64,000 bases of DNA from Maniola hyperantus (GCF_902806685.2 NC_048541.1:14270662-14334661); one strand, 5' to 3'; positions 41,081 through 51,680 are shown, numbered from the stretch's first letter. The notes: a model not told the origin generated them from the letters alone. Made by a program: numbers and translations.

Positions 41081-41391
41081 CGTGAAACCGCTGAAGTTTC
41101 GTCACGGCTTGCCAGTTGTATGACATGCGGAACCGAAGCGAAATTGCCTGTTCTAACGTTTCTGACGACATTTCACATCTATTTTTTATGTGATTGTGGC
41201 GAAGTATTCAGGCCCCTATTTAACGATATTTATGTATCATGCACTAGACAGGCGATTTTAATCATACATCTTTTGGTCAATCGATAACTTTACTTGATAG
41301 CCAAAACCATACTGTAATCTTTATAGAATACGACGTTTGCTTATAGAATGACTTATTTAGAACATAGTACATAGAGGTTGCATATCTGCTA

Positions 41392-41560
41392 TCACTACCC
41401 CTATTATAAATGCGAAAGTGTGTTTGTTTGTTGGTTTATTGGTTTGTCCTTCAATCACGTCGCAACGGATCGACGTGATTTTTGCATTGTATTTTTGCGT
41501 GATTTTTGTATGGGTTCCCACGGGATTTTTAAAAACCTTTATCCACGCGTACGAAGTGAA
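41392..41560 (+). mobile_element. Helitron Hel-1, internally deleted
   Basis: A|TCACTACCCCTATTATAAAT start, TTTGTTGGTTTATTGGTTTG, then direct jump to GGGTTCCCACGGGATTTTTA and CCACGCGTACGAAGTGA. The final CTAG is lost. Confidence 0.8.
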
Positions 41561-41639
41561 ATAAATATAGTGAAACTGATACAGATTCCGCTTGGCAAAA
41601 CTCAATCTTATGGGAAATACATGGACTTATAATCAAATC

Positions 41640-42039
41640 TGCGTGAAAACAGGCAGTTTCACGGCCGTTTAGCAGTTCATATTATACAAATTTTTTTTTA
41701 TTGCAAGATATGTTAGTGCTTGACGATAATCATGCATAATAAAAAGCAATATCGAGGTCTAGGTTGGAAAGAGTTTGTCTAGAATATGCCTGTTCACTTT
41801 TGCCTTGAAGCTATTTAGATTATACGTAACAGGAAACAGGGCTGCCACGCCTAGCCGCAGTTCATATCAGAAATGTTGAGCAAAAACGTTTCGTGGGAGT
41901 GGATTGGATACGTCATACGTCGAAGCGGTTGTTATCAGAAACTGCAGATGTCAACCGCAACGGGTGCCAACTAACGGCGGAACCGCAGCGATTTCGCTGC
42001 TATGATTTTGCATGAAGGTATGCTAATGGCGTAAGGGAA
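41640..42039. other. Unassigned stretch
   Basis: 41760-41840 (TGCCTTGAAGCTATTTAGAT, ACGTAACAGGAAACAGGGC) may be an old LINE 3' region; not confirmed. The rest is unassigned. Confidence 0.35.
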
Positions 42040-43600
42040 GCGAACTTATAACTCAGAACTTGAGTAAATTTAACGGGGTAAAAGTTTAACCACTTGGCGC
42101 TATTAAGGTTGGGTGACAATGTACAGCTGGATACAATATTCAAGAATAGCTATTGTAAGGGAAAATGTGTCATTGTTCTTTGGACTATTGTTGCGACGTT
42201 CATCACTAACTATTGGATACTGTACTGTCTTGAGGTTGTACTTTGGCAGCTTGATCTATTTTAAAGAGGAGCTTATTAGTAGTACGCTCCACATAAATGT
42301 AGTTTGGCTCTCTATTAAATATTAACCAATCAAAGTCAATGAAAATTTGTAGATAGATTTGTGGATCTAATATCTGTGTCTGTGGTTTACTAGATTTCTG
42401 TTTAAATGTTTAGTTGAAAAGTAATAAGGGCTCAAGGATTTAGATAAAAATCTTTAAAACTATGTGTTTGTACGGAAATCTGGCAAACTACAGACGCAGG
42501 TATTAGATTTTCAAAAAATGTCTACAAAATTTCGTCGAGTTTAATTGTATAGTATTCAAATAAGAACAAAACTACGTCTGTATTAAGAGCACTGGGGAGA
42601 ACACATGCAAGAACTTTGCAAAAGTTTATATTTTGAGCAAAAAACTTGTTTTCAAAAAAATTCTATTTCATTGAAAAATTTATTACTCAGCAAAGGTCCT
42701 CAAATATGAAACTCTAACAAAAGGAACTTCGCTCCCCATATCCATATCGTAAAATTACTTAACCAATTCGCACACCCATTTAATATGTATGAGACTGCAT
42801 GAAACTCGAGTAAGGCAAACTTAAGTATCACTTAGAACTTGGGGAAATTTTACTGAATGAAACTTTAACCACCCGACGCCATTAAGGTTCAAAGAAAATG
42901 TATAGTTGGATACAATATTGAGGGAAAGCTATTGTAGGATACGTAGTAGGTTATAATGTGTCATTGTTCTTGGGACTTTTGTTGCAACGTTTATCACTAA
43001 CTTTTAACAAAGTATTTTTATTTACATTAAAAAAAGCTACTTACTTAGCCACAAAATATAGGAACTTCGAAACTTCGTTTCTCATATCCATAACGTAAAA
43101 TTTCACACGTCCATTTAATATGTATGAGACTGCTTGAAACTCGAGTAAAGGAAACTTAAGTGTCACTTAGAACTTGGAAAATTTAACAACCCAATGCCAC
43201 GACAATGTACCATACCATATTCAGAAAAACCTATTGTAGATTAAAATATATTATCATGGCGTTCATGGGAATGTTGTGGCGACTTCTTCACGATCGTCTT
43301 AAAAAGCTGTAGTTTGAGCCAAATCTAATTTTAACCAAAACTATTTTACAGTTCAATTAAAAAAACTTCATCAAAGAAAAAAAAGGTCATCAAAGAAACT
43401 CGAATTAAAGGGAATACGTCCATATCGTAAAATTACTTACCCAATTCGCACGCCCGTTTAATATGTATGAGACTGCATGAAACTCGAGTAGGGCAAACTT
43501 AAGTATCACTTAGAACTTGGGGAAATTTTACTGAATAAAACTTTAACCACCTGACACCATTACGGTTTAAAGAGAATGTTCAGTCGGATACAATACTAAA
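42040..43600. repeat. ~340-bp tandem repeat array, 3+ units
   Basis: The landmark CCATATC(C)ATA(T/A)CGTAAAAT ... TATGTATGAGACTGC ... CACTTAGAACTTGG ... GGATACAATATT begins at 42723, 43061 and 43409 (periods of about 338 and 348). A partial unit lies at 42040-42210, separated by a MITE at 42341-42533. Unit identity is moderate. Inverted relatives lie at 61735-62240 and a piece at 40990. Confidence 0.8.
42341..42533. mobile_element. MITE inside the 340-bp array
   Basis: GAAAATTTGTAGATAGATTT ... TCTGTGGTTTACTAGATTTC pairs with GGAAATCTGGCAAACTACAG ... TCTACAAAATTTC, about 65-bp arms. A fragment of the same family is at 39545-39665. Confidence 0.75.
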
Positions 43601-43995
43601 TGACGCCAACGGCTTCGTCTGCGTAAATTTCAGTTTTTTTTAATCCAGTGAGAACTATATCTGGTTCGGATAGCCATGATAGCCTAGTGCTTAGGACGTC
43701 CTCCTCCTATTAGAAAGGTCGGGGGTTCGTTCCCGGGCACGCATCTCTAACTTTTCGGAGTTAGGTGCGTTTTAAGAAATGAAATATCACTCATCATGAA
43801 GAAACTTGCATGCCTGAGAGTTCTACATAATGTTTTCGAAGGCGTGTGAAGACTTCCAATCCGCAATTGGCCATCGTGGTGGACTATGGCCAAATCCTGC
43901 TCACACTGAGAGAAGACCCGATGGGTTGATCATGATGATGATGACGAACTACCTATATCCGTCACGGGACGCAAGCTATCTCTGTACCAAATAGA
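43598..43995 (-). mobile_element. Hel-1 split by a SINE-B
   Basis: Left part 43598-43665: ACTAAATGACGCCAACGGCT ... CAGTGAGAACTATA. Right part 43950-43995: CTATATCCGTCACGGGACGC and AAGCTATCTCTGTACCAAAT. These join in the order of an uninterrupted Hel-1. Confidence 0.75.
43668..43950 (+). mobile_element. SINE-B, full length, nested
   Basis: Head GATAGCCTAGTGCTTAGGAC, B box GGGTTCGTTCCCGG, body and GATGATGATGACGA tail, inside the Hel-1. Confidence 0.88.
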
Positions 43996-44019
43996 TGATG
44001 CCCACGGAATGTTCAGTGT

Positions 44020-44155
44020 GGTGTGTATTGCTTGCATTTTCTGCTTGTTTAGTAGTGGGGGGCCGGTCGGTGTACATTGCATTCTGCACATTGTACCATA
44101 CAGATTTGTCCGTTTTGGTGGGTTATAGCAAATTAAGCTTGTGGTTCCTTGTGAA
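44020..44155. repeat. Diverged dispersed repeat (partner 1075-1195)
   Basis: TGTACCATACAGATTTG and GGTTATAGCAAATTAAGCTT match 1075-1195. Confidence 0.4.
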
Positions 44156-44159
44156 AAAA

Positions 44160-44455
44160 TCCCTTTTTTAAAACAGCTAAAGACAAAAATAAAACTTAAG
44201 AAAAGAAAAACTGCTCTTGAGATACTAAGAAGTCCCTACGAAAAATTTCTACAATTTGCTTAAACAAGGTGCGTCCTACATCTCTTGGCGCATTACAAAA
44301 AGATAAGATTACTTTGTTAAAACAGTCGAAGATCAAAATAAAGCTTGCGCAAAGAAAAACTAAACTTTAAGGAAATACTAAGAGAAGTCCCTACAATAAA
44401 TTTCTAGAATTTGGCTTGCTTGAACAATCTGCGTCCCACATCACTTATAATGGTT
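44160..44455. repeat. ~150-bp tandem duplication, 2 diverged copies
   Basis: AAACAGCTAAAGACAAAAAT ... AGTCCCTACGAAAAATTTCT ... GCGTCCTACATC is repeated from 44315 as AAACAGTCGAAGATCAAAAT ... AGTCCCTACAATAAATTTCT ... GCGTCCCACATC. Confidence 0.8.
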
Positions 44456-44775
44456 AAAGCGGTGAATAATTGGCAATTACCAGGGTTAACAGACGCAATC
44501 GTTGTTTAATCGCTCCATGCAGCCAGTGGTGCACTTACAAACCTTTTATAAAAGTGTTTTGTCAGCGAATAACAATGGAGATTCTTGGCCTCCGAACTAT
44601 ATTGATGTAATCTAATCAGTCGGTCGGAAGTCGGTTTTTTTATTATGAATAATATAGATTAGTATGGATTGTACTTGTTGGGAGACATCTCCAAATCATA
44701 TGTATCCACTTGATTTGCAAATTAGTTGGAACTGTATCTCCTGAATAGGGCTACTGATTGATAAGATTGTTAATA
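44456..44775. other. Unassigned stretch
   Basis: No repeat or gene recognised. Confidence 0.4.
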
Positions 44776-44882
44776 CAAATACAAATCATTTATTTGCTGA
44801 TTGTAGGTAGGCATTAGTAGGTAAGGTATTAGTTACAGTTGTTTTGTTTCGAGCTACAATCTGCCATACCATGGCGTGCAAA
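44776..44882 (-). mobile_element. LINE 3' tail
   Basis: AATACAAATACAAATCATTT followed by ATTTGCTGATTG, and CTGCCATACCATGGCGTGCA, reading as a reversed LINE 3' end with an ATTTGT-type simple tail. Confidence 0.5.
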
Positions 44883-44917
44883 TTTAAAATCTTAAATAAA
44901 AGAATTCCCTAATAGGA

Positions 44918-45258
44918 CGACGACCTCCCTGGCGCAGTGGTGAGCGCTGTGGTCTTATTAGTGGGAGGTACCGGGTTCGATTCCTGGCAGGGGTTTGGAA
45001 TATTATAATTTCTAAATTTCTGGTCTGGTCTGGTGGGAGGCTTCGGCCGTGGCTAGTTACCACCCTACCGGCAAAGCCGTGCCGCCAAGCGATTTAGCGT
45101 TCCGGTACGATGCCGTGTAGAAACCAAAGGGGTATGGGTTTACTAAAAACTGCCATAACCCTTCCAGGTTAGCCCGCTATCATCTTAGACTGCATCATCA
45201 CTTACCACCAGGTGAGATTGCAGTCAAGGGCTAACTTGTATGTGTAAAAAAAAAAAAA
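44918..45258 (+). mobile_element. SINE-A, full length
   Basis: CGACCTCCCTGGCGCAGTGG, B box GGGTTCGATTCC, full body and poly-A to 45258. Very close in sequence to the 30401 copy, suggesting recent activity. Confidence 0.93.
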
Positions 45259-45404
45259 GGAATTAGTATTGCAACAGAATCATTATTATTAATACAATTT
45301 CTCATTATTAACAAATACTTATTTCAACCAAGGAAGGATAATAAGAATTAAAAAATCAGAATTTTATTTGAGTACTAGCATCGAAACAATTTTTGACAGA
45401 CTAC

Positions 45405-45545
45405 ACTCTGAGAATATTATGGAAGACTCAGGCATGGAGGTTTCCTTACGATGTTCCTTCATTCCTTCACCGCAGCATGTGATATTTGATATAGAGTTTA
45501 AAATGATGCACATAGCTACGAAAAGTTAGAGGTACATGACCCGCC
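45405..45545 (-). mobile_element. SINE-B body with lost head
   Basis: AAGACTCAGGCATGGAGGTT, TTACGATGTTCCTTCATTCC and GAAAAGTTAGAGGTACATGA. The sequence changes to a C-rich tract exactly where the C-rich B-box region should be. Confidence 0.7.
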
Positions 45546-45548
45546 TTC

Positions 45549-45603
45549 CCCCCCCCATCCCCCCACATCCCCCCATCTCCCCCCCATCTCCCCCCTCCTC
45601 CCA
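45549..45603. repeat. C-rich low-complexity tract
   Basis: About 55 nt made of C runs separated by AT, CAT and TCT (CCCCCCATCTCCCCCCCATC). The minus strand has many G runs of 4 or more, so G-quadruplex formation is possible. It lies at the SINE-B head position. Confidence 0.9.
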
Positions 45604-46134
45604 ATAGTAGCAGGAGCCTTGACCAGGCCACACTAGTGACTCCTCTTATTAAACCAGTAATTCCCCTTTTCTTTTCTAAAAGTATGTCAGGTACCTATTT
45701 ACTAAATGTGTTAGCATTGTTATCTATTAGAAAATTTAATCCTTTTACGTGGCAACGTCATGTAGGGAAGCACTGAGGGTGTAACAATAAATCTGTATTA
45801 CTTGAAGAGATATATGTGAGTCCGGGTGCCGCCGTGGCTTCGTTGGATATTAGTGGCCAGATAAAGTTGAATAATGGCCTGATTTCTAGAATATGTGCAC
45901 CTATTGAGATTGTAAAGAACAGTGTTTTTTTTTAGTTTGAGACCTAATTTTAAAGAAAACGGAACTTTTACTCATTGCAATGCTCCGTCACTACTGAGGA
46001 ACGTGGCTCCTTTTTGATAACACCCTTTTGATAATATTTTTCCAACGAAGCCTGCTCTCCACTATGTGACAAGCACAACAGATACCAAAGTATTTTAGCA
46101 TGGTTAAAAATCTAGAAAATGACATAAATTGCTC
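45604..46134. other. Unassigned stretch
   Basis: No repeat or gene recognised. Confidence 0.4.
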
Positions 46135-46213
46135 TTTGTTCCAGAAAATCAAAGAGTTCCCACGGGATTTTTAAAACCCTAAATTCACACCGATAAAGTC
46201 AGTCAGCTAGCGG
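46135..46213 (+). mobile_element. Hel-1, 3' end
   Basis: CCAGAAAATCAAAGAGTTCC, ACGGGATTTTTAAAACCC and GTCAGTCAGCTAG. A second shorter 3' piece is at about 46425-46472 (CAGAAAATCAAAGAGTTCCA, CGCGGACATCAGCTGG). Confidence 0.7.
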
Positions 46214-46227
46214 CATATGCTACTCAT

Positions 46228-46300
46228 ATAAATCAAATCAAATCAAATGTTTTATTCAAAATAGGTAATAAATTACTGTTTTTGATGGTCGGTTGTTGTA
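46228..46300 (-). mobile_element. Probable LINE 3' tail
   Basis: AAATCAAATCAAATCAAATG simple repeat followed by TTTTATTCAAAATAGG. No coding part. Confidence 0.4.
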
Positions 46301-46704
46301 TTTGTAAGATGATTATAATATAGTGGTGAATATTTTTACGCGAACTTAAAACTAAAGATATGAGGGTTCCAAACGCGCCCAGGTCTGAGAAGAGCCCATG
46401 ACAAACTCAGTCGGTGACATAAGTTGTTTTTTACTTCAGAAAATCAAAGAGTTCCACGCGGACATCAGCTGGTGGTATATTAAGTGCGTTCTCGCTGGTG
46501 AATTAAGACAGAAGATACAAAACGTGGCATATAAAATGCAACAGCGTGTTTAATAAAGATAAAAATGTGATCAAAATTACTTCATAAACACCCCTTATCG
46601 AGTATTAATAGTTGCATCGAGCTGAGTTTCACAGAGATTGCGCCTCTATAGTGTAGAAGCATTATAGGGTACACAAAAGCAGTAAAAGTATGAGATATCT
46701 TCAC

Positions 46705-46815
46705 AGGCCAGCGCTTAGAGCGTGTCACGGGGCAATGAATGGCACGATTTTTGGACGGCTGCCAGTGGACGAGTTCTGGCTGACCTGACATGCACCTTTT
46801 GTACATGCTATCAGT
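46705..46815. repeat. Dispersed repeat (partner 50750-50865)
   Basis: GGCAATGAATGGCACGATTT, GGCTGCCAGTGGACG and CACCTTTTGTACATGCTAT correspond to GGCAATAAATGGATGTGTTT etc. at 50750-50865. Moderate identity. Confidence 0.55.
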
Positions 46816-46867
46816 GTTGCGGAGATTTATGAAGCCACCGCGCGGGTGGGCTTATGTTTTATATAGG

Positions 46868-47013
46868 CAGTGGCGTGCACAGTGTTTGAAGCCAGGGTAG
46901 GCATTAGTTAGGTAGGAACCTGTTTACATGCAGGTCATAATGAAAAATATGCATTGAGCTATTACAACTGGGGTAAGCAGTGCATTTATGCCTCTATGAT
47001 CTGCACGCCACTG
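46868..47013. mobile_element. hAT-like MITE with perfect 8-bp target duplication
   Basis: Ends CAGTGGCGTGCA and its complement TGCACGCCACTG (right side preceded by C). TATATAGG occurs immediately on both sides (46860-46867, 47014-47021). The 8-bp duplication and CAGTGGCG end type fit the hAT superfamily. 146 bp, non-coding. Confidence 0.92.
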
Positions 47014-47186
47014 TATATAGGGATGCTGTTTTTTACAGTCTTCCAAAAAGGACAAAGGTTTTAATATGTGGACTGGCTATACCGATATTTTTTTTATTTT
47101 TTTTTTAGCAACATATTAGCAACCTTACTGTACTACTACTACTATACTTTTATCTAAATACTGATTGTATACCTCGCTAGTATATA

Positions 47187-47333
47187 TGTCCCGCAAATTG
47201 CTATTGCGCTGGAGCGATGTCTCATTAACATCGAAATGACGTCATTTGACTATATTTAAGTAAAAATATAGGTACCATCAGCTGTTGACGTCACTAAAAT
47301 GCCGACCACGTGCAGCAATTTGCGGGACTTATA
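47187..47333. mobile_element. MITE, GTCCCGCAAATTGC ends
   Basis: GTCCCGCAAATTGCTATTGC at left, GCAGCAATTTGCGGGAC at right. It shares internal ATCGAAATGACGTCATTT with 38193-38353. Confidence 0.82.
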
Positions 47334-47486
47334 CCTATGTGCTAATAATTCAGGGTTTGGTTCCAAACTAGATAACTGTCTTGAACTTACTGCAGAGCCT
47401 ACGAAATAGCGAAATAAAGTGAAATTGCCCAAGGTCCAAGGATTTGGGCTGGGCGTTGATGACTCAGTCAGTGAGTCAGGCGTTGA

Positions 47487-47697
47487 CTTATATATTACTT
47501 AGTATGGACAGGGTCATTAAACAAGCAAAATGACACCGACTCATTGTTGCATCGCGACCTCAGTGGCATCTGGATTTTAAACACCAGCAGACATTGCTTT
47601 AAGTGATGGCGCTGATTTATTTGGTTTTAGAAACCAAATAAATTGACCTTGAAAAATTTTGTTCGCTTGACGATATCTTGTCATTTATACCTATCGA
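47487..47697 (-). mobile_element. D repeat
   Basis: TATATTACTTAGTATGGACA, AAATGACACCGACTCATTG and TGTCATTTATACCTATCGAT are the reverse of 33599-33813. Confidence 0.7.
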
Positions 47698-48021
47698 TGG
47701 AGTCAGGACTTTTCTTTTTATTTATTTAGATAAATAGGGATTGTTCACGACGCGAATTTATTGGCTTAAATTCTAACTTTAGGGATGAGACAATATTGGC
47801 ATACGCATGAGTCAAAGGATTTCGTCGACACTAAAGAAATTTTTTGACATTCAACAACGAATAGTAAACAAAGGAAATAAACAATTTGGAATTGAAGCAA
47901 ATACCGATTCTCAGTGGAATACGTATGTAAACAATTCTGTTTAACTTTCGGATGGACCTTCATTATTTTTGCTGAATTATGAATGAGGTCGTTAAAATGA
48001 AAGGGACTTTTGAAGCATCGA

Positions 48022-48241
48022 TATAAATGACAAGATATTATGGCCAAGCGAACAAAATTTTTCACGGTTTAGAAACCAAATAAATCAGCGCCACCTCTTA
48101 GATACTATTGAACGACCCGTTTGAAATCTAAACATCACTGAGGTTGCATTGGTGCATAATTAACATTTACGCACCAATGGTTCGGTGCCATTTTGTTTGT
48201 TCAATAACCCTGTCCATACGAAGTAATAATATAAGTCAATG
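48022..48241 (+). mobile_element. D repeat
   Basis: ATCGATATAAATGACAAGAT to ATACGAAGTAATAATATAAG. The centre has a small extra palindrome (GGTGCATAATT ... ACGCACC). Confidence 0.7.
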
Positions 48242-48495
48242 TTTTGAAGGGAATTATTGAACTGAGTTAAATCTTTTATGCGAGGCCACAGCTTCTGGCA
48301 ACGAAAGACGCGGCGCTATGCATCTGCCGCTTATGCTACAGGGCCCTAGCCCTTCGATGATGCTTAGTTCAGAAGGTGATACCTATAGGTACCTACCTAC
48401 CTAATATTATGTTCTTGTACATTATTATCTGGATTTTATTTTACAACATTTAGGCCTAACGCCCTAGCCGTGATAGCCTAGTGGTTAAGACGTCT
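48242..48495. other. Unassigned stretch with SINE-B head scrap
   Basis: CCGTGATAGCCTAGTGGTTA (48468-48487) is a SINE-B box A only, directly joined to a Hel-1 fragment. The rest is unassigned. Confidence 0.5.
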
Positions 48496-48590
48496 TAAAT
48501 CTTATCCATACCTAAATTACGTCGATCCGTAGCCCGGCTCCATTGTGGTGTGATTGAAGGACAAACCAACAAACAAACACAATTTAGCAT
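48496..48590 (-). mobile_element. Hel-1 5' half, interrupted by SINE-A
   Basis: CTCCATTGTGGTGTGATTGA and AACCAACAAACAAACACAAT, TTAGCAT. The rest of the 5' end (TTTATGATATTTGTAGGG) continues after the SINE at 48934, showing insertion. Confidence 0.72.
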
Positions 48591-48930
48591 TTTTTTTTAA
48601 ATTCAGATACAAGTTAGCCCTTGACTGCAATCTCACCTGATCGTAATTGATGATGCAGTCTAAGATGATAGCGGGCTAACCTGGAAGGGGTATGGCAGTT
48701 TTTATTAAACCCGTACCCCTTTGGTTTCTACACGGCATCGTACCGGAACGCTAAATCGCTTGGCGGCACGGCTTTGCCGGTAGGGTGGTAACTAGCCACG
48801 GCCGAAGCCTCCCACCAGACCAGACCAGAAATTTTGAAATAATAAAATTCCAAACCCCTGCCAGGAATCGAACCTGGGACCTCCCACTAATAAGACCACA
48901 GTGCTCACGACTGCGCCAGGGAGGTCGTCA
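48590..48930 (-). mobile_element. SINE-A, full length, nested
   Basis: T-rich tail, body, B box in AGGAATCGAACCTGGG, and CTGCGCCAGGGAGGTCGTC head. AATTTAGCAT / AATTTATGAT at the two sides looks like a diverged target duplication. Confidence 0.9.
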
Positions 48931-48961
48931 AAATTTATGATATTTGTAGGGATAGTAGTGA

Positions 48962-49149
48962 TACAGTACGCGACCAAAAGTGATGAACATCGATCTTTAG
49001 AAGGAGATAGCAGATTAATTTGTAGAGCACTGTCGCGGTCGTTGAGTCCGACAAAACGTCATATGGGTATGAGTGACAGAGACAACGCTCTACAAACCTG
49101 AAATGTCATTCTAAAGGCCGATGTTCATCACTTTTGGCCCCGTACTGTA
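48962..49149. mobile_element. MITE with ~38-bp inverted ends
   Basis: TACAGTACGCGACCAAAAGT / GATGAACATCG pairs with CGATGTTCATCACTTTTGG ... CGTACTGTA. A second inner inverted pair (TGTAGAGC / GCTCTACA) is present. Non-coding. Confidence 0.82.
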
Positions 49150-49499
49150 CAAAAGTAGCGCCTACAGACTTTGCTACACATTGCTTTAAATATTTCCCTT
49201 TACCCTCAGACTAAGAGGATTCGCCGCTTACTTTTCATGGAAACAGACGCTCAAGCATAATAAAAGCTATTTATAAATTGCAAGTTATTTCATTTTCTCT
49301 CGTACAAAACGAACAATGCGGGAGTACTCCGCATTTATTCCTTGAAAGTGAAAAATTGTATTCAATACCGTTTTAACTCTTTGCGATATTTATTATTCGC
49401 AATGAATAGACTTGAAAATTGCGATTTTATTTCATTGACGGGGGAAATTGTACCTGGGTATATTGTACGTACTCAATGTTTTACATTCTTTTTTTCTTT
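49150..49499. other. Unassigned stretch
   Basis: No repeat recognised. An 89-codon open frame (49342-49611) runs into SINE-C and is not called. Confidence 0.4.
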
Positions 49500-49676
49500 T
49501 TTAATAAAGAATATTAGACAAGTTAATTGCTGCCTAATATTCCCCTTTCCTCTCCAATTAAGCGTAAAGCTTGTGCTAGGAGTAGGTACGACAATAGTGC
49601 AACGGGTGTAATTTGAACCGGCGGCGACCTTACGGCTTTCAGTCCGCTCCTTTAACCGTTGAGCTATCGAGACTCT
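49500..49676 (-). mobile_element. SINE-C, full length
   Basis: TTAATAAAGAATATTAGAC tail, TAGGAGTAGGTACGACAATA, B box, then CCGTTGAGCTATCGAGAC head. A 3-base insertion (GGCGGCGAC) disturbs the B-box region. Confidence 0.82.
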
Positions 49677-49689
49677 AAAATCATACTTT

Positions 49690-49890
49690 AAACTTAAAGA
49701 AAGAAGAAAGAAAAGACGTTTATTTAGCAAACCGTGCCACATATCCCATCTAAAAATTCTAAGTCTTAAAAAGTCTTTAAACTAAGAGCTGGTTATTTCG
49801 GCGCCTCTTCCACCTGAGCATAAGCCCAACGCGCTTCAACCTGTCATGTTTGGCACAACCCCGAAAAAGGTTCCCAGCTCAGCATTATGC
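49690..49890 (-). mobile_element. LINE 3' end
   Basis: AAAGAAAGAAGAAAGAAAAG tail, GACGTTTATTTAGCAAACC, then GGCGCCTCTTCCACCTGAGC. Reads as a reversed 3' UTR with a CTTT-type tail. No coding part seen. Confidence 0.5.
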
Positions 49891-49954
49891 TTAAGTATAC
49901 TTACTTACTTTTCTTCTCTTTAATAAGACGCCCTTGCATCTATCGTAAGACCTA

Positions 49955-50123
49955 AACCTCAGCTCAAACTCCAGAATGGATCGGGCTAAAATTTGGTATG
50001 CAGGTAGCTATTATGATGTAGACATCTGCTAAGAAAGGATTTTTGAAAATTCAATCCCTAAAGGGGTAAAACAGGGGTTTGAAATTTGTGTAGTCCACGC
50101 GGATGAAGGCGAGAGCACGCTAG
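49955..50123 (+). mobile_element. Helitron Hel-2, 3' three-quarters
   Basis: GCTCAAACTCCAGAATGGAT through GTCCACGCGGATGAAGGCGA to GCACGCTAG|T. The 5' GACTGA run is missing. Confidence 0.82.
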
Positions 50124-50257
50124 TTTGCTATAATCTGCTGTTTCGGAGCAAAGCCAAATTAGCAAGTTTTGGTTCCTTGTATAGCTGATTTGATCAAATA
50201 TTCATTTGCTTTGCAGTAACCTACATCGGTGAGAGTTGCTTACTTTTAACAAAATTT

Positions 50258-50910
50258 GCCCAGTTCTAAGTACAAAGAGTGCACAAGTACCTAATATCTA
50301 GACATGCACTACACATACAGTCGATCTTAGTTTATGAGGATAGACGGATCTAAGTATTATTTATTAGCCTCTAAAATGTTTTATCATTACCATCATTTAC
50401 CCATCGCCATTCCACCACGGTTCTCCTCTCAGAATAAGAAGGGTTTAGGCCATAGTCGACCACGCTGACCCAATGCGGATTGGCAGACCTCACACAACAT
50501 TGAGAACATCTCACAACAAGGAGAACTCTCAGGCAGATTTCCTCGCAATGTTTTCCTTCACCTTCAAAGCTAGTGATATTAATAATTTGCTTAAAACATG
50601 CATAACTAGGAAAAGTTAGAGGTGCGTTCCCGGGATGGAACTCCCGACTTTCCGAATAGAAGGTAAACGTCTTAACCGCCAGGTTATCTTTAGAGTAAGA
50701 GCTTTCGTCAGGTTCTAAGTAAGTACAAAGAGTGCATAGTATCTAGACATGTGATCGCTCTGAGCGGACATGAGGCAATAAATGGATGTGTTTTTGGCTG
50801 GTGGCCAGTGCCTGGCGGTTTCTCTGGCGCGAATCTCTTTTGTGCACTATACAGCTACTTTAGTCAATCTTAGTTCATGAGGGTGCACCGAAATATATTT
50901 TATTTATTAA
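50258..50910. repeat. Direct duplication flanking a SINE-B
   Basis: TTCTAAGTACAAAGAGTGCA ... ATCTAGACATG ... GTCGATCTTAGTTTATGAGG (50258-50340) recurs at 50712-50880, the second with about 100 bp more. The SINE-B at 50392-50695 lies between. Confidence 0.7.
50392..50695 (-). mobile_element. SINE-B, full length
   Basis: CCATCGCCATTCCACCACGG, GACCACGCTGACCCAATGCG, GGTGCGTTCCCGGGATGGAA (B box, mutated) and AACCGCCAGGTTATC head. Confidence 0.8.
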
Positions 50911-51184
50911 TGGTAATCGTATACTGCCACACAGTCACGATCCGCAAATAAAAGACAAAATCAACAATAATTTATTTAGTTTGATCAGAGTTAACTAAAG
51001 AGCTCGCTGTTTGATCCTGTATCTAAGAATATTAGGTATTAGCTGACGTGAAATAAAAGATTTAAAAATATTTTCAACTTTTTGTCGCACTATCATAGCC
51101 TTTTTTTATCGCTGGGAAACGCATTTACGCATCTCCCCCAGGCCAGCCAGCCAGGGAAGGTACGTGGGACTTACCGGCCGAATA

Positions 51185-51275
51185 ATGCTCTTCCTCTCTA
51201 ACGCATCCGTAAGGGACCAGCAGCACTCAGGCACACCGGGAGGTTACCTGGCTGGCACCCCACACTTTCATAGCT
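51185..51275. repeat. GC-rich dispersed repeat (partner 40210-40298)
   Basis: GGGACCAGCAGCACTCAGGC and GAGGTTACCTGGCTGGCACC as at 40210. The preceding 51105-51180 is also GC-rich (CCAGGCCAGCCAGCCAGGG). Confidence 0.65.
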
Positions 51276-51369
51276 TATACGTTTGAAGTCTGCCAGTGTA
51301 GGTGAACCCTCAAATGTCTGGGTACAATTTTCATATCACAAACGTGATATTTGTCATATTATTGATTAA

Positions 51370-51680
51370 GTCTTCTTCTTCTTTGTCGTGACACTCTTGG
51401 CAGAGTGGTCGTGGTAATCACGAAGTGACATTTTTGGGGGCAGATGTTATATGCCTCATGAGCATTCGCCACTTCTCCCTGCTGGCCGATAGTCTGGTGC
51501 ATTCGTGCACGGGACCGCCCACAGCGGACTTAATTTGATCGGTCCATCGCGTAGGTGACCTTCCTCACCCTCTGGTACCCTCCACCTTGCCCTACACTAC
51601 AAGACGCTCAATGGAGTCACTCTCACGCCGGGAGACATGACCGAAGAACTTTAGTATTCGATGCTGTACTAATGTTGAAA
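51370..51680 (-). pseudogene. RTE-like LINE, reverse-transcriptase C-terminus, GAA tail
   Basis: The minus-strand frame reads RWTDQIKSAVGGPVHECTRL then SASREKWRMLMRH, an RTE-type C-terminus. The tail is (GAA)n, seen as TCTTCTTCTTC on the plus strand. A different lineage from the QQWTS copies. The upstream part is broken. Confidence 0.82.

Noticed and set aside
49342..49742. Overlapping 89-codon frames on both strands
   Set aside because: Both run into the SINE-C and share no known domain.
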